Counted from the stretch's first letter, positions 50,390 to 61,204 are shown. The stretch: DNA of 64,000 bases from Armatimonadota bacterium (GCA_025062195.1 JANXAS010000008.1:1-64000); one strand, 5' to 3'. Notes: generated from the letters alone by a model not told the origin. A program made the numbers and translations.

Positions 50390-51028
50390 GTGAGCAAGAT
50401 GAGCCAGCATAAGATGAAGCTATTCATCGCAACATCAAATGCTGGCAAGCTGCGAGAGCTGTTGCTGCTGGTTGAGAGCGATAGCAGGCTGAGGGAACTC
50501 GTTGAACCTGTCACCCCAAATCAAGTTGGCATAGAGATTGAGTTTGAAGAGCATGGCGAAAGTTATATTGAGGTTGCAAAGCACAAGGCTTTGCAAGCCG
50601 CGAAGGTCAGCGGGATGGTGTCGTTGGCTGAGGATTCGGGTTTAGAGGTGGATGCACTTTCTGGCTTCCCGGGAAGCCGCTCAGCAAGATTTATGGGCAA
50701 GGGAACATCATATGACCTGAAGAACCAAGCCATATTGGAGATGCTCTCATCCGTGCCAATTGAAAAGCGCTCAGCCCGTTACAAATGCGCTATGGCGCTT
50801 GCCACCCCTGAAGGGCTTGTGGATGTTGTTGAGGAAGAAGTGGAAGGGCTAATTGCATTTGAGGCAGTTGGGGAGGGTGGTTTCGGATACGACCCCATAT
50901 TTTACCTTCCGGGGCTGGGATTCATGATGGCACAACTCCCTATCATCGTGAAGAATGCAATTAGCCACAGGGGAAAAGCTTTCAGGCGCATAGCGCATGC
51001 GATAAAGATGGTGGCAGCTCGCATCTGA
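50390..51028 (+). CDS. rdgB: XTP/dITP diphosphatase (RdgB/HAM1)
   Basis: LFIATSNAGKLREL; SLAEDSGLEVDALSGFPGSRSARF; GEGGFGYDPIFYLP; SHRGKAF. Confidence 0.92.
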   Translation: MSKMSQHKMKLFIATSNAGKLRELLLLVESDSRLRELVEPVTPNQVGIEIEFEEHGESYIEVAKHKALQAAKVSGMVSLAEDSGLEVDALSGFPGSRSARFMGKGTSYDLKNQAILEMLSSVPIEKRSARYKCAMALATPEGLVDVVEEEVEGLIAFEAVGEGGFGYDPIFYLPGLGFMMAQLPIIVKNAISHRGKAFRRIAHAIKMVAARI

Positions 51029-51038
51029 GTTTCCGGAA

Positions 51039-51713
51039 GTGATCAACATGTTGCGTATTCTGCTCGTTTCGGACATGCATGGTGATTTGACACATCTCTT
51101 TTCAGCACTGGATGCCGAGCAACCGGATTTGCTCATATGTGCTGGAGATTGGGGTGACCCGAAAACTATACCGAGGGAGAAATACGAGCAATTGCTCAGC
51201 ATGTTGCCCGTCTTCACTGTCTATGGAAATCACGATGACATTGACCTACTGAGCCAGTTGCGTAACGCTGATGGGACGCCGGTTCTTCTGCGCAACGGCG
51301 AAGTTGTAAAATCTGGGGGTATCACTTTGACGGGCATAAACGGAATATGGGCAAAGTCAAAGCGCAAGCCATTTTATGTTCTTGATGAGGAAGTGCACAT
51401 GGCTGCTAACATGGTGGCTTCCTATGGTGTTGATTTGCATGTGCTTGTCACTCACGCCTGCCCCATCGGGATTGCCGATATGACTCCCAAAGGGACTCAC
51501 GGTGGGCAGAGATGCTTCCTTGAAGCTTTCAAGCTAATCCGTCCAAAGCTGTATGCGTGTGGGCACTTGCATCTGCCGCAACACCGGAAACTTAAGGATG
51601 GGACACTTGTCATAAACATTGGCTATACGAACCTCGGAGATTACGCGGTTGTGGCAGTAGGGAATAATGAATGTGTATTTGAGAAAATCGTTGTGAGGAG
51701 CACACTGCAATAA
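51039..51713 (+). CDS. YfcE-type metallophosphoesterase
   Basis: ILLVSDMHGDLTHL; LLICAGDWGDP; VYGNHDD; VTHACPIG; CGHLHLPQ. Confidence 0.85.
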   Translation: MINMLRILLVSDMHGDLTHLFSALDAEQPDLLICAGDWGDPKTIPREKYEQLLSMLPVFTVYGNHDDIDLLSQLRNADGTPVLLRNGEVVKSGGITLTGINGIWAKSKRKPFYVLDEEVHMAANMVASYGVDLHVLVTHACPIGIADMTPKGTHGGQRCFLEAFKLIRPKLYACGHLHLPQHRKLKDGTLVINIGYTNLGDYAVVAVGNNECVFEKIVVRSTLQ

Positions 51714-51746
51714 TCCGCAACATGCCCCTGATGAGGTGAAGCACCA

Positions 51747-53432
51747 ATGGTAGCCATTAGGGATGCATTGACAAAGGCGTTGCTCAAAGCTTTGGAGAAG
51801 GCACGCTCACATGGTGAGATTGAGTTTTGCGAGCTGCCAAGGTTTATAGTGGAGCGCCCGCCACATCAAACATTCGGCGACTATGCGACCAATATAGCGA
51901 TGATGCTTGGCAAAGAGTTAAAGAGGGACGCCAAGGAGATAGCGGATATCATTCTTAAGCATCTGGATTTGGATAGCGGCTTGGTTGAACGAGTTGAGGT
52001 TGCTGGGACTGGTTTTATTAACTTTTACCTTCGCTCCGATTGGCTGTGCGACATGGTCAGGCAAGCTGTTGCTGAAGATGAACGCTTTGGACATAGCAAT
52101 ATTGGCGATGGGCAAACGGTTCAGGTTGAGTTTGTAAGTGCAAACCCAACAGGTCCTTTGCATCTCGGGCATGGTAGGGGTGGAGTCCTCGGCGATGTAA
52201 TTGCGCGTTTGTTGAGCGCTGTTGGATTCAAAGTCCATCGTGAATTCTACATAAACGATGCAGCCACAAGCACTCAGATGCGCAAGTTCGGGCAATCCCT
52301 TGAAGTCCGTTACTTGCAATCCTTCGGTCACCCAGCACAGATGCCAGAGGATGGATACAAGGGCGAGTATGTTGTGGATATAGCGAGTGAGATACGAAAG
52401 GAATTTGGCGATAAGTATCTTCACATACCATCCGGTGAGAGAGTATCCATATTCACTCAACTTGCAATGGAGAAAATGCTCGCAAGACAAAGAGCTGTTC
52501 TTGAGCGCTTCGGAATAAATATGGATAGCTGGGTAAGCGAGCAATGGCTATATGATGGCGGAAGGGTGAGAGAAGCAATAGAGAGGCTGATTAATAGTGG
52601 GTGGACATATGAGCAAGATGAAGCCATATGGCTGAGGACAACATCTTTTGGCGATGATAAAGACAGGGTGTTGGTTAGGTCCGATGGCACACCTACATAC
52701 CTTGCAGCGGATGTTGCTTACCACATTTACAAGTATGAGCGTGGCTTCAAATCGCTCATAAACATTTGGGGACCAGACCACCATGGCTATGTTGCGAGGT
52801 TGAAAGCCGCTTTAAAGGCGCTTGGCTACGATGTCAGCAAGATGCATGTCATCGTCTACCAAATTGTCAGGCTGTTCAAAGACGGTGAGCTTGTCCCTAT
52901 GGGGAAAAGGGAGGGCGAAATGATCACGCTTGAGGAGTTGTTGGATTGGGCAGGGGTGGATGCAGTGCGTTTCTTCCTGCTGATGCGCAGCGCCGACAGC
53001 CCAATTGACTTTGATGTCACGCTCGCAACGAAGCAGTCACAAGAGAACCCGGTTTACTATGTCCAGTATGCTCATGCGAGGGCGTGCAGCATTTTCAAGC
53101 AGGCAAGCATTGATAGGCATCCGGCGTTGACAGTTCCGAAGGACAAAGTTAACTTATCGCTTTTGACGCACAGTTCCGAACAGCTCTTAATGCGGGAGGT
53201 GGCTGAGTTATTGGATATTGTTAGTGAAGCGGCTTTGCGCTATGAGCCGCACAGGCTCACAAGCTATGCGCATCAGCTTGCTACGGCTTTCCATAGCTTC
53301 TACACCTCCTGCAGGGTGCTGGGCGACGATGAGATGCTGAGCGCGGCTCGCCTGATGCTTACAGATGCTGCAAGGATTGCAATAAGGAATACCCTTGCCC
53401 TAATGGGTGTATCAGCGCCAACTCAGATGTGA
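51747..53432 (+). CDS. argS: Arginyl-tRNA synthetase
   Basis: VEFVSANPTGPLHLGHGRGGVLGDVIARLL; WGPDHHGYVARLKAAL; C-terminal anticodon-binding domain. Confidence 0.96.
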   Translation: MVAIRDALTKALLKALEKARSHGEIEFCELPRFIVERPPHQTFGDYATNIAMMLGKELKRDAKEIADIILKHLDLDSGLVERVEVAGTGFINFYLRSDWLCDMVRQAVAEDERFGHSNIGDGQTVQVEFVSANPTGPLHLGHGRGGVLGDVIARLLSAVGFKVHREFYINDAATSTQMRKFGQSLEVRYLQSFGHPAQMPEDGYKGEYVVDIASEIRKEFGDKYLHIPSGERVSIFTQLAMEKMLARQRAVLERFGINMDSWVSEQWLYDGGRVREAIERLINSGWTYEQDEAIWLRTTSFGDDKDRVLVRSDGTPTYLAADVAYHIYKYERGFKSLINIWGPDHHGYVARLKAALKALGYDVSKMHVIVYQIVRLFKDGELVPMGKREGEMITLEELLDWAGVDAVRFFLLMRSADSPIDFDVTLATKQSQENPVYYVQYAHARACSIFKQASIDRHPALTVPKDKVNLSLLTHSSEQLLMREVAELLDIVSEAALRYEPHRLTSYAHQLATAFHSFYTSCRVLGDDEMLSAARLMLTDAARIAIRNTLALMGVSAPTQM

Positions 53433-53519
53433 GTTTGACGAGCATAATTGGATACGCCGCCCCAAGCAGCATGCATCTGTCTGATTTGCCTAAGGCGCTT
53501 TGATGAAGGAGTGAGCAAG

Positions 53520-54476
53520 ATGGCAGATGTGGTTTGCCTCGGCATTCTCGTTGCGGATGTAGTAGCAAAGCCTGTTGATCGCTACCCGGAGAAGGGAAGG
53601 CTTGTCTTGACCGAGAGAATGGAGACACACATAGGCGGATGTGCAGCAAACACAGCAGTGGGGTTAGCCAAGCTTGGGGTAAAGGTGAAGGTGGTCGGCA
53701 AAGTCGGCAACGATGCCCTTGGCGATTTTTTGAGGAAGGCACTCTCTCAAGCCGGCGTTGATGTCAGCGGGATCATTGTTGATGATGCTGTTGGAACTTC
53801 AGCGACGATGGTTATGGTGCATAGCGATGGCGAGAGAAGCTTCATACACTATCCGGGTGCAAATGGCGCTTTGCGCCTCGAGGAGTTTGACATTGACGAG
53901 ATAGCTAAGGCAAAGGTGCTTGATATCGCTGGCACATTTGTCATGCCAGGATTTGATGGCGAACCAACTGCAAACCTTCTCAAAGCAGCAAAGGAGAGAG
54001 GTGTTACAACATTTCTTGACACAGTTTTTGATGCGACTGGGCGGTGGATGAAGTTGCTTGCGCCGTGCCTGCCATTCGTTGATTATTTCATCCCAAGTTA
54101 TGAGGAGGCGCGCCACCTGACGGAGCGGGATGACCCAAGAGACATGTGCAAGGTCTTACTTGAACACGGTGTGAAAGTAGCCGGAGTTAAGCTCGGAGAA
54201 AGAGGATGCTATATTACCGATGGCACCGAGAGCCATTACATTCCCGCATTTGATGTGGTCCCAGTTGATGCAACCGGCGCTGGCGATGCTTTTATGGCTG
54301 GATTGCTTGTTGGAGTGTTAAATGGTTGGGACTTATACACGGCTGGCAAATTCGCTAATGCAGTTGGGGCGCTATGTGTTATGGCAATTGGAGCAACTGG
54401 CGGCTACAGGAGCTTTGAAGAGACAATCAGGTTTATGGAGACTACACCGATGAGGGAGACAAAGCTTTTTGTTTAG
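53520..54476 (+). CDS. PfkB-family carbohydrate kinase
   Basis: METHIGGCAANTAVGLAKLGVKVKVVGKVGND; PVDATGAGDAFMAGLLVG; ATG 53520. Confidence 0.92.
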   Translation: MADVVCLGILVADVVAKPVDRYPEKGRLVLTERMETHIGGCAANTAVGLAKLGVKVKVVGKVGNDALGDFLRKALSQAGVDVSGIIVDDAVGTSATMVMVHSDGERSFIHYPGANGALRLEEFDIDEIAKAKVLDIAGTFVMPGFDGEPTANLLKAAKERGVTTFLDTVFDATGRWMKLLAPCLPFVDYFIPSYEEARHLTERDDPRDMCKVLLEHGVKVAGVKLGERGCYITDGTESHYIPAFDVVPVDATGAGDAFMAGLLVGVLNGWDLYTAGKFANAVGALCVMAIGATGGYRSFEETIRFMETTPMRETKLFV

Positions 54477-54496
54477 TTGTTACGAGGTGATGCCCA

Positions 54497-55105
54497 TTGA
54501 AATTGATGATGCTGGTAAGTGAAGCTGAGTTAGATGGTTTGAAGGCAGAAGGGCTTGATGTGTTGGTTGATAGCCTTTGGCTTTCGGGCATGAGCAGCGC
54601 CGAGATAACTCATTGGCAAAGTATGGCAGAGCATCTGGTGAATGAGTTTGCTTGCGATGTTATAGTTGAGTTACCTGATGCAGATGCCCGTTCTCTCTCA
54701 GAGTTAGCCGATGCAATTTGTAAATGGCAGCCTAAGCTCATCCCGCAGTTCCCGATTAATAAAGATGGCTTGCTGACTTGCAAAAACTTTTCATCCGCTG
54801 GGTCAAAAACGGCAATAGCTGTTAGCGAGATGGGTCAGATAGCGATTTCGTTAAAGGCGTTGCCAACGCTATTACGATTGCCAATATCAGTTACTTGTGG
54901 GACTACTAAGGGCGGCTTTGTTGAATTGGTTCAAATTCTTTCATCAGTAATACAGTCAATCAAGCATGTCCGTGAGAGAGAACATGTCCCTCACATCGTT
55001 CTTGAGGTGGGGTCAAAAGAGGAACTCAACATCGCCACTGTAGTTTCCCCAGATGGCTTGTTGTTGCCATTGTGCCTGTTCCGTGATATGGTGGGCGGAT
55101 TGTAA
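54497..55105 (+). CDS. Hypothetical protein
   Basis: 202-aa ORF collinear with pfkB-like gene; TTG start; no recognised motif. Confidence 0.55.
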   Translation: MKLMMLVSEAELDGLKAEGLDVLVDSLWLSGMSSAEITHWQSMAEHLVNEFACDVIVELPDADARSLSELADAICKWQPKLIPQFPINKDGLLTCKNFSSAGSKTAIAVSEMGQIAISLKALPTLLRLPISVTCGTTKGGFVELVQILSSVIQSIKHVREREHVPHIVLEVGSKEELNIATVVSPDGLLLPLCLFRDMVGGL

Positions 55106-55535
55106 GTTGTGGGGAGGACACATTAGATGCCGCCACAAAATAGGTGGACTGCTGCCTGCACTCACATCGCTTTCGCAACGCCCAACCTGTCTGCAATAGG
55201 AGTTAAGCAGTTGAATGTAGGTGCTTCGCTCACTTTTTCTTTTAGCGTTACAAAATTCGCTCTTCATTCAAGATTCAAAAAATTGTTGATGTATCGGAAG
55301 GGCGGACTGCTGCCACATCAAAAGTTTGCAAGTAGGTTTCATCTGCCCCTTATGGAGCTAAAATTCAGCGCTGCATCACCCTACGATTTATCAGCGACTA
55401 TTGATGTTGCCGAAATTTGTTGGGCTGGCAACATTGCTATGAATGCCTCCGTGTAACACCTTTTTCAAAAAATAGGTAGTGTCTACCCACAGAAGCCTAT
55501 CACAACAGCATCGCTCTCGCTTTGTTCCTGCTTTC

Positions 55536-55925
55536 TTATCGTCCCCTTTCACGAAATGCTTCTGCTCCCGGTGGGACGATGTCTTCAAGGATAACTCTGT
55601 TCTTTAGCTGCAATGTTTCGGCGTCAAACTGGTAGAGCACATTGCCGCGCACAACATACACATACTTCTCATTTGCGTAAATGGCAACGGGCAATGCTGC
55701 TCTAAACATCATGCGCTGGAACGCTCCTCTATCAAATCCACGAGGACCTTCACGCTGTTGCTGTTCACCACGCTGGAAAGCCCCCGGTTGTTGCACCTGT
55801 TGCCTAATCTGTGGCTGATCTTGTTGTGGCGGTTGAGCGGTTGATGCGCGCAGGCAAACAGCAATCAGGCATGCTACAAGCGGCAATGCAATAAGCGTTA
55901 CAGGCATCACTCTTCTTGCCCTCAT
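55536..55925 (-). CDS. Small secreted Gln/Pro-rich protein (paralog 1)
   Basis: Hydrophobic N-terminus; QPPQQDQPQIRQQVQQ linker; YANEKYVYVVRGNVLYQFDAETLQLKNRVILEDIVPPG. Confidence 0.75.
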   Translation of the reverse strand: MRARRVMPVTLIALPLVACLIAVCLRASTAQPPQQDQPQIRQQVQQPGAFQRGEQQQREGPRGFDRGAFQRMMFRAALPVAIYANEKYVYVVRGNVLYQFDAETLQLKNRVILEDIVPPGAEAFRERGR

Positions 55926-56000
55926 GGCATTGCACCTCCTTCAGGTTCTTTCATAAGTTCTTTCGTTTGTGTTCTCATTGTGAATCATTGTGCGAACAGG

Positions 56001-56450
56001 TCATTGTCTTGGCTGTGCACCCGGCTGTGGGAGTGGTTGAGGCGCAACTGTCCCTGGAGCTGGTGGGCGAGGTTGCCCCGGTGGGACGATGTCTTCAAGG
56101 ATAACCCTGTTCTTTAGCTGCAATGTTTCGGCGTCAAACTGGTAGAGCACATTGCCGCGCACAACATACACATACTTCTCATTTGCGTAAATGGCAATGG
56201 GCAACGGCATCCTAAACATCGGTGGGAAACCGAAGCCCGGCGGCTGCCCCGGGAAGGCTGGCGGCTGACCTGGTTGGAATTGTGGCTGCCTCGGTGGCTG
56301 TTGCGGCTGAGGTTGTTGAGGTAATTGAACCTGTTGAGGCTGTTGAGTTTGTGGTGGCTGAGCAGTTGATACATGCAGGCAAACAGCAATCAGACATGCC
56401 ACAAGCGGCAACGCAATAAGCATCATTGGCACAACCTTTCGTATCTTCAT
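56001..56450 (-). CDS. Small secreted Gln/Pro-rich protein (paralog 2)
   Basis: Same N-terminus and same YANEKYVYVVRGNVLYQFDAETLQLKNRVILEDIVPPG segment, different PQ-rich linker. Confidence 0.75.
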   Translation of the reverse strand: MKIRKVVPMMLIALPLVACLIAVCLHVSTAQPPQTQQPQQVQLPQQPQPQQPPRQPQFQPGQPPAFPGQPPGFGFPPMFRMPLPIAIYANEKYVYVVRGNVLYQFDAETLQLKNRVILEDIVPPGQPRPPAPGTVAPQPLPQPGAQPRQ

Positions 56451-56688
56451 GACATCTCACCCCCTTGATCTAACCAACGCGCTTTGCGTGGTCACCAACT
56501 TAGACGAAGGCGCATTTGATATGTTCACGCATTGAGACGCACCTTACAGTGCGCAAGGTGAGGTGGCAAACTAAAGTAACCTATGCGCAGGTGAAGAGCG
56601 CTGTCGTCCTATTGCATTGCTACATAATACGCTTTGTGAGGTTATTAGTTGACCTTTGGAGGTGCAATCTTTCATGCCGAGAAAGCGT

Positions 56689-58578
56689 CGTGATATGTTT
56701 GGCGTGATGAACTGCCTGTCATCGCTATCTTCGGTCGGAATCGGAATATGTATTGTGCTGATCTCCCTTGTGTGTCCTCCCACCAATCTGTCCTATGGTG
56801 CACAACCTGAAGTCAAAGCCGAAGCGCATATGGATACCTCAGCCATAAGGCGTAACGGTAAAGTCAACATTATGGTTCTTGTTAGGCTCCCAAAAGGGTT
56901 ACATGTCAATTCACACAAGCCAAAGGAAAAGTGGCTCATACCAACAACGCTTTCTCTCAAGCTGCCAAGTTGGCTCAAGGTTGAGCGCACATATTATCCA
57001 CCAGCGAAGGTGCTGCACACTTCATTTGGCGAGCTATTAGTTTATGAGGGCGAGTTTGCGATTGTCACAACATTGATTGCCTCTCGTGATGCACCTTTGG
57101 GCGTGCACCGCATATTTGCAGACCTGCGCTATCAAGCCTGCGATGAGCGCCGTTGCTACCCGCCAAGCAGCTTGCGGTTGCCAATCACAGTCATAGTTGT
57201 TAGTGAAGGTGCTAAGGTCAAGCCAACAAACAGCGATTTGTTTAGGCGGTATGCAAGCCATCTCAAGCTGCCGCCTGAAGTTGAACAAAAGGAAAGCACG
57301 AGCATCATTGGTGTTGGGGCTTCGGAGCGCATCTCATCGCTCATTCGCCGTTTTGGTTGGACAGCTGCGCTTCTAATCATATTTGCCTTTGGTGTAGCAC
57401 TCAACTTGACGCCCTGTGTTTTCCCGCTCGTGCCGATCACTATCGGATACTTTGCGAGTCGTTCTCACGGTAGCGTTTCAAGGCTGGCAACTGAAGCATT
57501 GCTATATGTGCTTGGCATAGCCATCACTTACTCATTAATGGGCGTTGCAGCCGGACTAACTGGCGGATTGTTTGGCTCAGCGCTGCAGCACCCAGCTGCT
57601 CTCGTCATCGTTGCCAGCATTATCGCCATTTTTGCCCTTTGCATGTTCGGCGCATATGAGATTGAGTTGCCATCACGGCTCCTTGGTCGCCTGCACAACT
57701 TTGCACAAGCAGTTGGACCATTCGGATTGGGCATGGTTGCCGGATTCATAGCAGCGCCATGTGTTGCTCCGTTCACAGCAGCATTGCTCGCTTTCGTTGC
57801 TGCATCAAGGAGCGCAGCTATAGGTTTTCTCTGTTTCTTTGCGCTCTCACTCGGTCTTGGGCTGCCATATATTTTCCTTGCGCTCTTCTCAGGTTCGCTG
57901 CATCGTCTTCCAAAATCCGGTATTTGGATGGATTGGGTGAAGAAGGCGCTCGGGTTTGCTTTGCTCGCTTTATCCATTTATCTTATCATCCCTCTTTTGC
58001 CGCACCTTGTTGCTCCATTTGCGCTCCCGTCATTGCTTCTGATCGCCGGCATTCATCTTGGATGGTTTGTTTCGCCACGAGATGAGCAAGGGCGCTTTTT
58101 CGCTTTCAAGAGGGTTGTCGGGGGGTTGATGGTCATGGCTGCCATCGGATTGTTGATGCATTCCAGCTACACCGTCGGCTATGAGCGCGGTTATGATGCA
58201 GCGCTTAGCGCATCGGCAAAGAAAGATGACTACTTAATTTGGAAGGATTACTCGGCGAGGTTGTTCAAAGAGGCGCTCAAAACGGGCAAGCCGGTTTTGA
58301 TCAAGTTTACAGCCAAGTGGTGTCCCGAATGTAAAAAGCTTGAGCGTCAAACCCTTTCACATAATGATGTTCTGAAGGAGCTCAAGAAGATAACTTGCCT
58401 TCGTGTTGACTTGACCTTCAAAAACAGCGTTTCAGAGGGACTCAGGAAGCGTTACGGTGTTTTAGGTTTGCCGACGCTTATCTTCATCGGCTCAGATGGG
58501 GAAGAGTTGCATCACTTGCGAGTTGAGGGCTTCGTTGATAAGGATGAGTTGCTCAACCGTTTACTTCAGTTGAGGTGA
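56689..58578 (+). CDS. dsbD: DsbD-like thiol:disulfide interchange protein
   Basis: N-terminal periplasmic domain; ALNLTPCVFPLVPITIGYF; GFIAAPCVAPFTAALL; C-terminal thioredoxin FTAKWCPECKKLE. ORF open from 56656; exact start uncertain. Confidence 0.9.
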   Translation, partial: RDMFGVMNCLSSLSSVGIGICIVLISLVCPPTNLSYGAQPEVKAEAHMDTSAIRRNGKVNIMVLVRLPKGLHVNSHKPKEKWLIPTTLSLKLPSWLKVERTYYPPAKVLHTSFGELLVYEGEFAIVTTLIASRDAPLGVHRIFADLRYQACDERRCYPPSSLRLPITVIVVSEGAKVKPTNSDLFRRYASHLKLPPEVEQKESTSIIGVGASERISSLIRRFGWTAALLIIFAFGVALNLTPCVFPLVPITIGYFASRSHGSVSRLATEALLYVLGIAITYSLMGVAAGLTGGLFGSALQHPAALVIVASIIAIFALCMFGAYEIELPSRLLGRLHNFAQAVGPFGLGMVAGFIAAPCVAPFTAALLAFVAASRSAAIGFLCFFALSLGLGLPYIFLALFSGSLHRLPKSGIWMDWVKKALGFALLALSIYLIIPLLPHLVAPFALPSLLLIAGIHLGWFVSPRDEQGRFFAFKRVVGGLMVMAAIGLLMHSSYTVGYERGYDAALSASAKKDDYLIWKDYSARLFKEALKTGKPVLIKFTAKWCPECKKLERQTLSHNDVLKELKKITCLRVDLTFKNSVSEGLRKRYGVLGLPTLIFIGSDGEELHHLRVEGFVDKDELLNRLLQLR

Positions 58579-58591
58579 TAAAGCTGAAGCT

Positions 58592-59149
58592 ATGCTCAAA
58601 CGACCGAGCGAAAGGGAATGTCGCCCACCGCTATCGGAGGCAAGGAACTGTGTGCGCCTTCCAATATGCGTCATCCTTGACAGCATAAGGAGCCTCTACA
58701 ATGTGGGCGCTATATTCCGAATTTCGGACGGCGCTGGGATACGAAAGCTTTATCTGTGTGGTATAACCGGCTGCCCACCGGACCCTGAGATTGAAAAGAC
58801 TGCCCTTGGAGCAACACTAAGCGTGTTCTGGGAATACCACCAAGATGTGGCATTCATTATTGCGAGCCTGAGAGAACAGGGTTGGAAGGTTGTTGCCTTA
58901 GAGAGAACTTATGAGAGCCTGCCATACACGGCTTTCCCGAAGGAAGCGTTTCCTGTATGCTTGGTCGTTGGCAATGAGGTTGATGGTGTGAGTGATGCAG
59001 CTCTCAAGCTATGTGATTTCGCGATTGAAATACCACAGCTTGGTTGGAAGCGATCTTTAAATGTGGCGGTCGCTTACGGAATAGCAGTATATGAGCTTGT
59101 GCGCAAATGGATGGAGTGCAAAGGCAGCGAAAGTGCATGGTCGCTATAA
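58592..59149 (+). CDS. SpoU/TrmH-family RNA methyltransferase
   Basis: VILDSIRSLYNVGAIFRISDGAGI; CLVVGNEVDGVSD; IPQLGWKRSLNVAVAYGIAVYEL. Confidence 0.9.
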   Translation: MLKRPSERECRPPLSEARNCVRLPICVILDSIRSLYNVGAIFRISDGAGIRKLYLCGITGCPPDPEIEKTALGATLSVFWEYHQDVAFIIASLREQGWKVVALERTYESLPYTAFPKEAFPVCLVVGNEVDGVSDAALKLCDFAIEIPQLGWKRSLNVAVAYGIAVYELVRKWMECKGSESAWSL

Positions 59150-59375
59150 TCCATTTTATGGGATCGCAAAAAAAATTTCTCTGTGAATGTTGAGGTCTGC
59201 AGGCTTGCAAGATTGGCAGTGGTGGATGCAGTCCGCTTGAAGAGAACCGCTGACGGGAAGAAAAGATTTGGTTGGCTTAGCAGTCATCCATTGGTTGCGT
59301 CTGTCACTAACCAACCTCATTTCATCAATTGGGTTGGCATTAAAGAGGCACTATGAATATTCGGGGGTGAGTATA

Positions 59376-60332
59376 GTGAGCAATACTTCGGCAGGAGAAG
59401 TTGTAGTTGAGCTTCGCAATGTGCGTAAAGAGTATCCGACTGGGTGGGGCGGGACAATACTGGCACTTGATGATGTTTCATTTGAAGTCTATCGTGGCGA
59501 GATATTCGGGCTTGTTGGACCAAACGGTTCTGGTAAGACTACAACGCTTAAGCTTATACTCGGGCTTATCTTCCCGACATCGGGCGAGATAAAAGTTTTT
59601 GATTCAAGCCCATTTGACATAAGCGTCAAGAACAAAATAGGCTTCCTTCCCGACGGTCCATACTTTTACGACTTTCTGAACGCCGATGAGCTGCTTGACT
59701 TCTATGGACGGCTCTTTGGATACAGCAAGTCGGAGAGAAAGGAGCGTATTGAGCAACTGCTTGACCTTGTCGGTATGAAGCGCTTCAGGAAAATGCCGCT
59801 TCGCAATTACTCAAAGGGCATGATGCAGCGAATCGGCTTAGCGCAAGCTCTTATAAATGACCCAGACCTTCTCTTGCTTGATGAGCCAACAACCGGAATT
59901 GACCCAATAGGGGCTCATGACATTAAGCAACTCATGCTAAAGCTCCGTGAGCAAGGCAAGACCATCTTCCTATGTTCGCACTTGCTTGCCGATGTCCAAA
60001 TGATATGCGATAGGGTTGTCATTCTCAACCTTGGCAGGGTGATACGAAAAGGGACTGTTAAGGAATTGCTTGAGCCAACTGCTGTGACCGAGATTGTTGC
60101 TCGTGAGGTGAGTGAGGAGGTCTTCAAGTATGTAAGTGAATTGGGAGCCACTGTTGAAAGAAGAGATGGCGATGTTGTCTTTCGCCTATTAGACCATGAT
60201 CGTGCTCCCGAGGTGATTGAAACCATACGCTCGCACAATGGGCATGTTGTTTCAATAACTCGCCTCACCGAAACGCTTGAAGATGTATTTATCAAAGCCG
60301 TTAAAGAGGCTGGTGCTCCGCAGATAACATAG
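59376..60332 (+). CDS. ABC transporter ATP-binding protein
   Basis: GLVGPNGSGKTTTLKLILGLIFPTSG; NYSKGMMQRIGLAQALINDPDLLLLDEPTTGIDP; GTG 59376 likely start. Confidence 0.94.
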   Translation: MSNTSAGEVVVELRNVRKEYPTGWGGTILALDDVSFEVYRGEIFGLVGPNGSGKTTTLKLILGLIFPTSGEIKVFDSSPFDISVKNKIGFLPDGPYFYDFLNADELLDFYGRLFGYSKSERKERIEQLLDLVGMKRFRKMPLRNYSKGMMQRIGLAQALINDPDLLLLDEPTTGIDPIGAHDIKQLMLKLREQGKTIFLCSHLLADVQMICDRVVILNLGRVIRKGTVKELLEPTAVTEIVAREVSEEVFKYVSELGATVERRDGDVVFRLLDHDRAPEVIETIRSHNGHVVSITRLTETLEDVFIKAVKEAGAPQIT

Positions 60333-60391
60333 AGTGGCAAAAATACACGCCCAATGTCGCTGAATAATCCACAGTCGGGAGGTGTTAGGAG

Positions 60392-61204
60392 ATGAGAGTT
60401 GTATGGGTTATCGCAAGGAACACATTCCACGAAGCCATCAGGCGGAAGTTTTTCTGGGTCATATTTCTGTTTGCGCTCGTGGCTATAGCCTCAGCCAACT
60501 TGTTCAGCGGGATAGCGCCCGGTGAGGAGAAGAAATTCGTCTTTGACTTTGGGCTTGGCTCTATAACCCTATTTGGGATGCTCATCGTTGTCTTTCTTGG
60601 CGCAACGATGATACCCAGCGAGGTTGACCGAAGGACCATCTTCACCATCCTTTCAAAGCCTGTCAGGAGATGGCAATTCCTCATAGGGAAGTTTCTCGGG
60701 TTGGCTTTGACGACTCTCGTTACAGTTGCGTGTATGGGTGCTCTGCTTATAGCCGTTCACTCCTATATCGCTAAGGGTTTGGATATTAATGTGGTTAAGG
60801 CAGTCGTGCTCGCCTTCTTTCAACTGCTAATTGTTGGAGCAATAGCCCTCGCAGCATCAACGAGGGGTTCCCTCGCATTTAATATTGTCTTTGCTGTGCT
60901 CGTCTATTTTGTTGGTGCTCAAAGTTCTTCATTGCTGACGCTTGCCGAGCCGGAGAAACACCTTGCGCATGCACACACGCAGCATGTTGAGCCTGTCTCT
61001 TGGAAGGCTTATGTATTTCGTGGCGTCCTTAAGACGATTTATTGGCTTGTGCCACACCTTGATAACTTTGATGTGAGACAGGCTATCGTTACCGACTCAG
61101 TCGTGCCATGGCAGACTATTTTCAACTGCATCCTTTACGGGTTGCTATATTGTTCCGTGTTGGTTATCGTGGCAATAGTCCTGTTCCAAGACCAAGAATT
61201 TTAA
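60392..61204 (+). CDS. ABC transporter permease (ABC-2 type)
   Basis: ARNTFHEAIRRKFFWVIFLFALVAIA; DRRTIFTILSKPVRRWQFLIGKFLGL; adjacent to ATPase. Confidence 0.9.
   Translation: MRVVWVIARNTFHEAIRRKFFWVIFLFALVAIASANLFSGIAPGEEKKFVFDFGLGSITLFGMLIVVFLGATMIPSEVDRRTIFTILSKPVRRWQFLIGKFLGLALTTLVTVACMGALLIAVHSYIAKGLDINVVKAVVLAFFQLLIVGAIALAASTRGSLAFNIVFAVLVYFVGAQSSSLLTLAEPEKHLAHAHTQHVEPVSWKAYVFRGVLKTIYWLVPHLDNFDVRQAIVTDSVVPWQTIFNCILYGLLYCSVLVIVAIVLFQDQEF

Noticed and set aside
55127-55456. 109-aa plus-strand ORF
   Set aside because: No motif, weak start context, lies in a probable convergent intergenic region.
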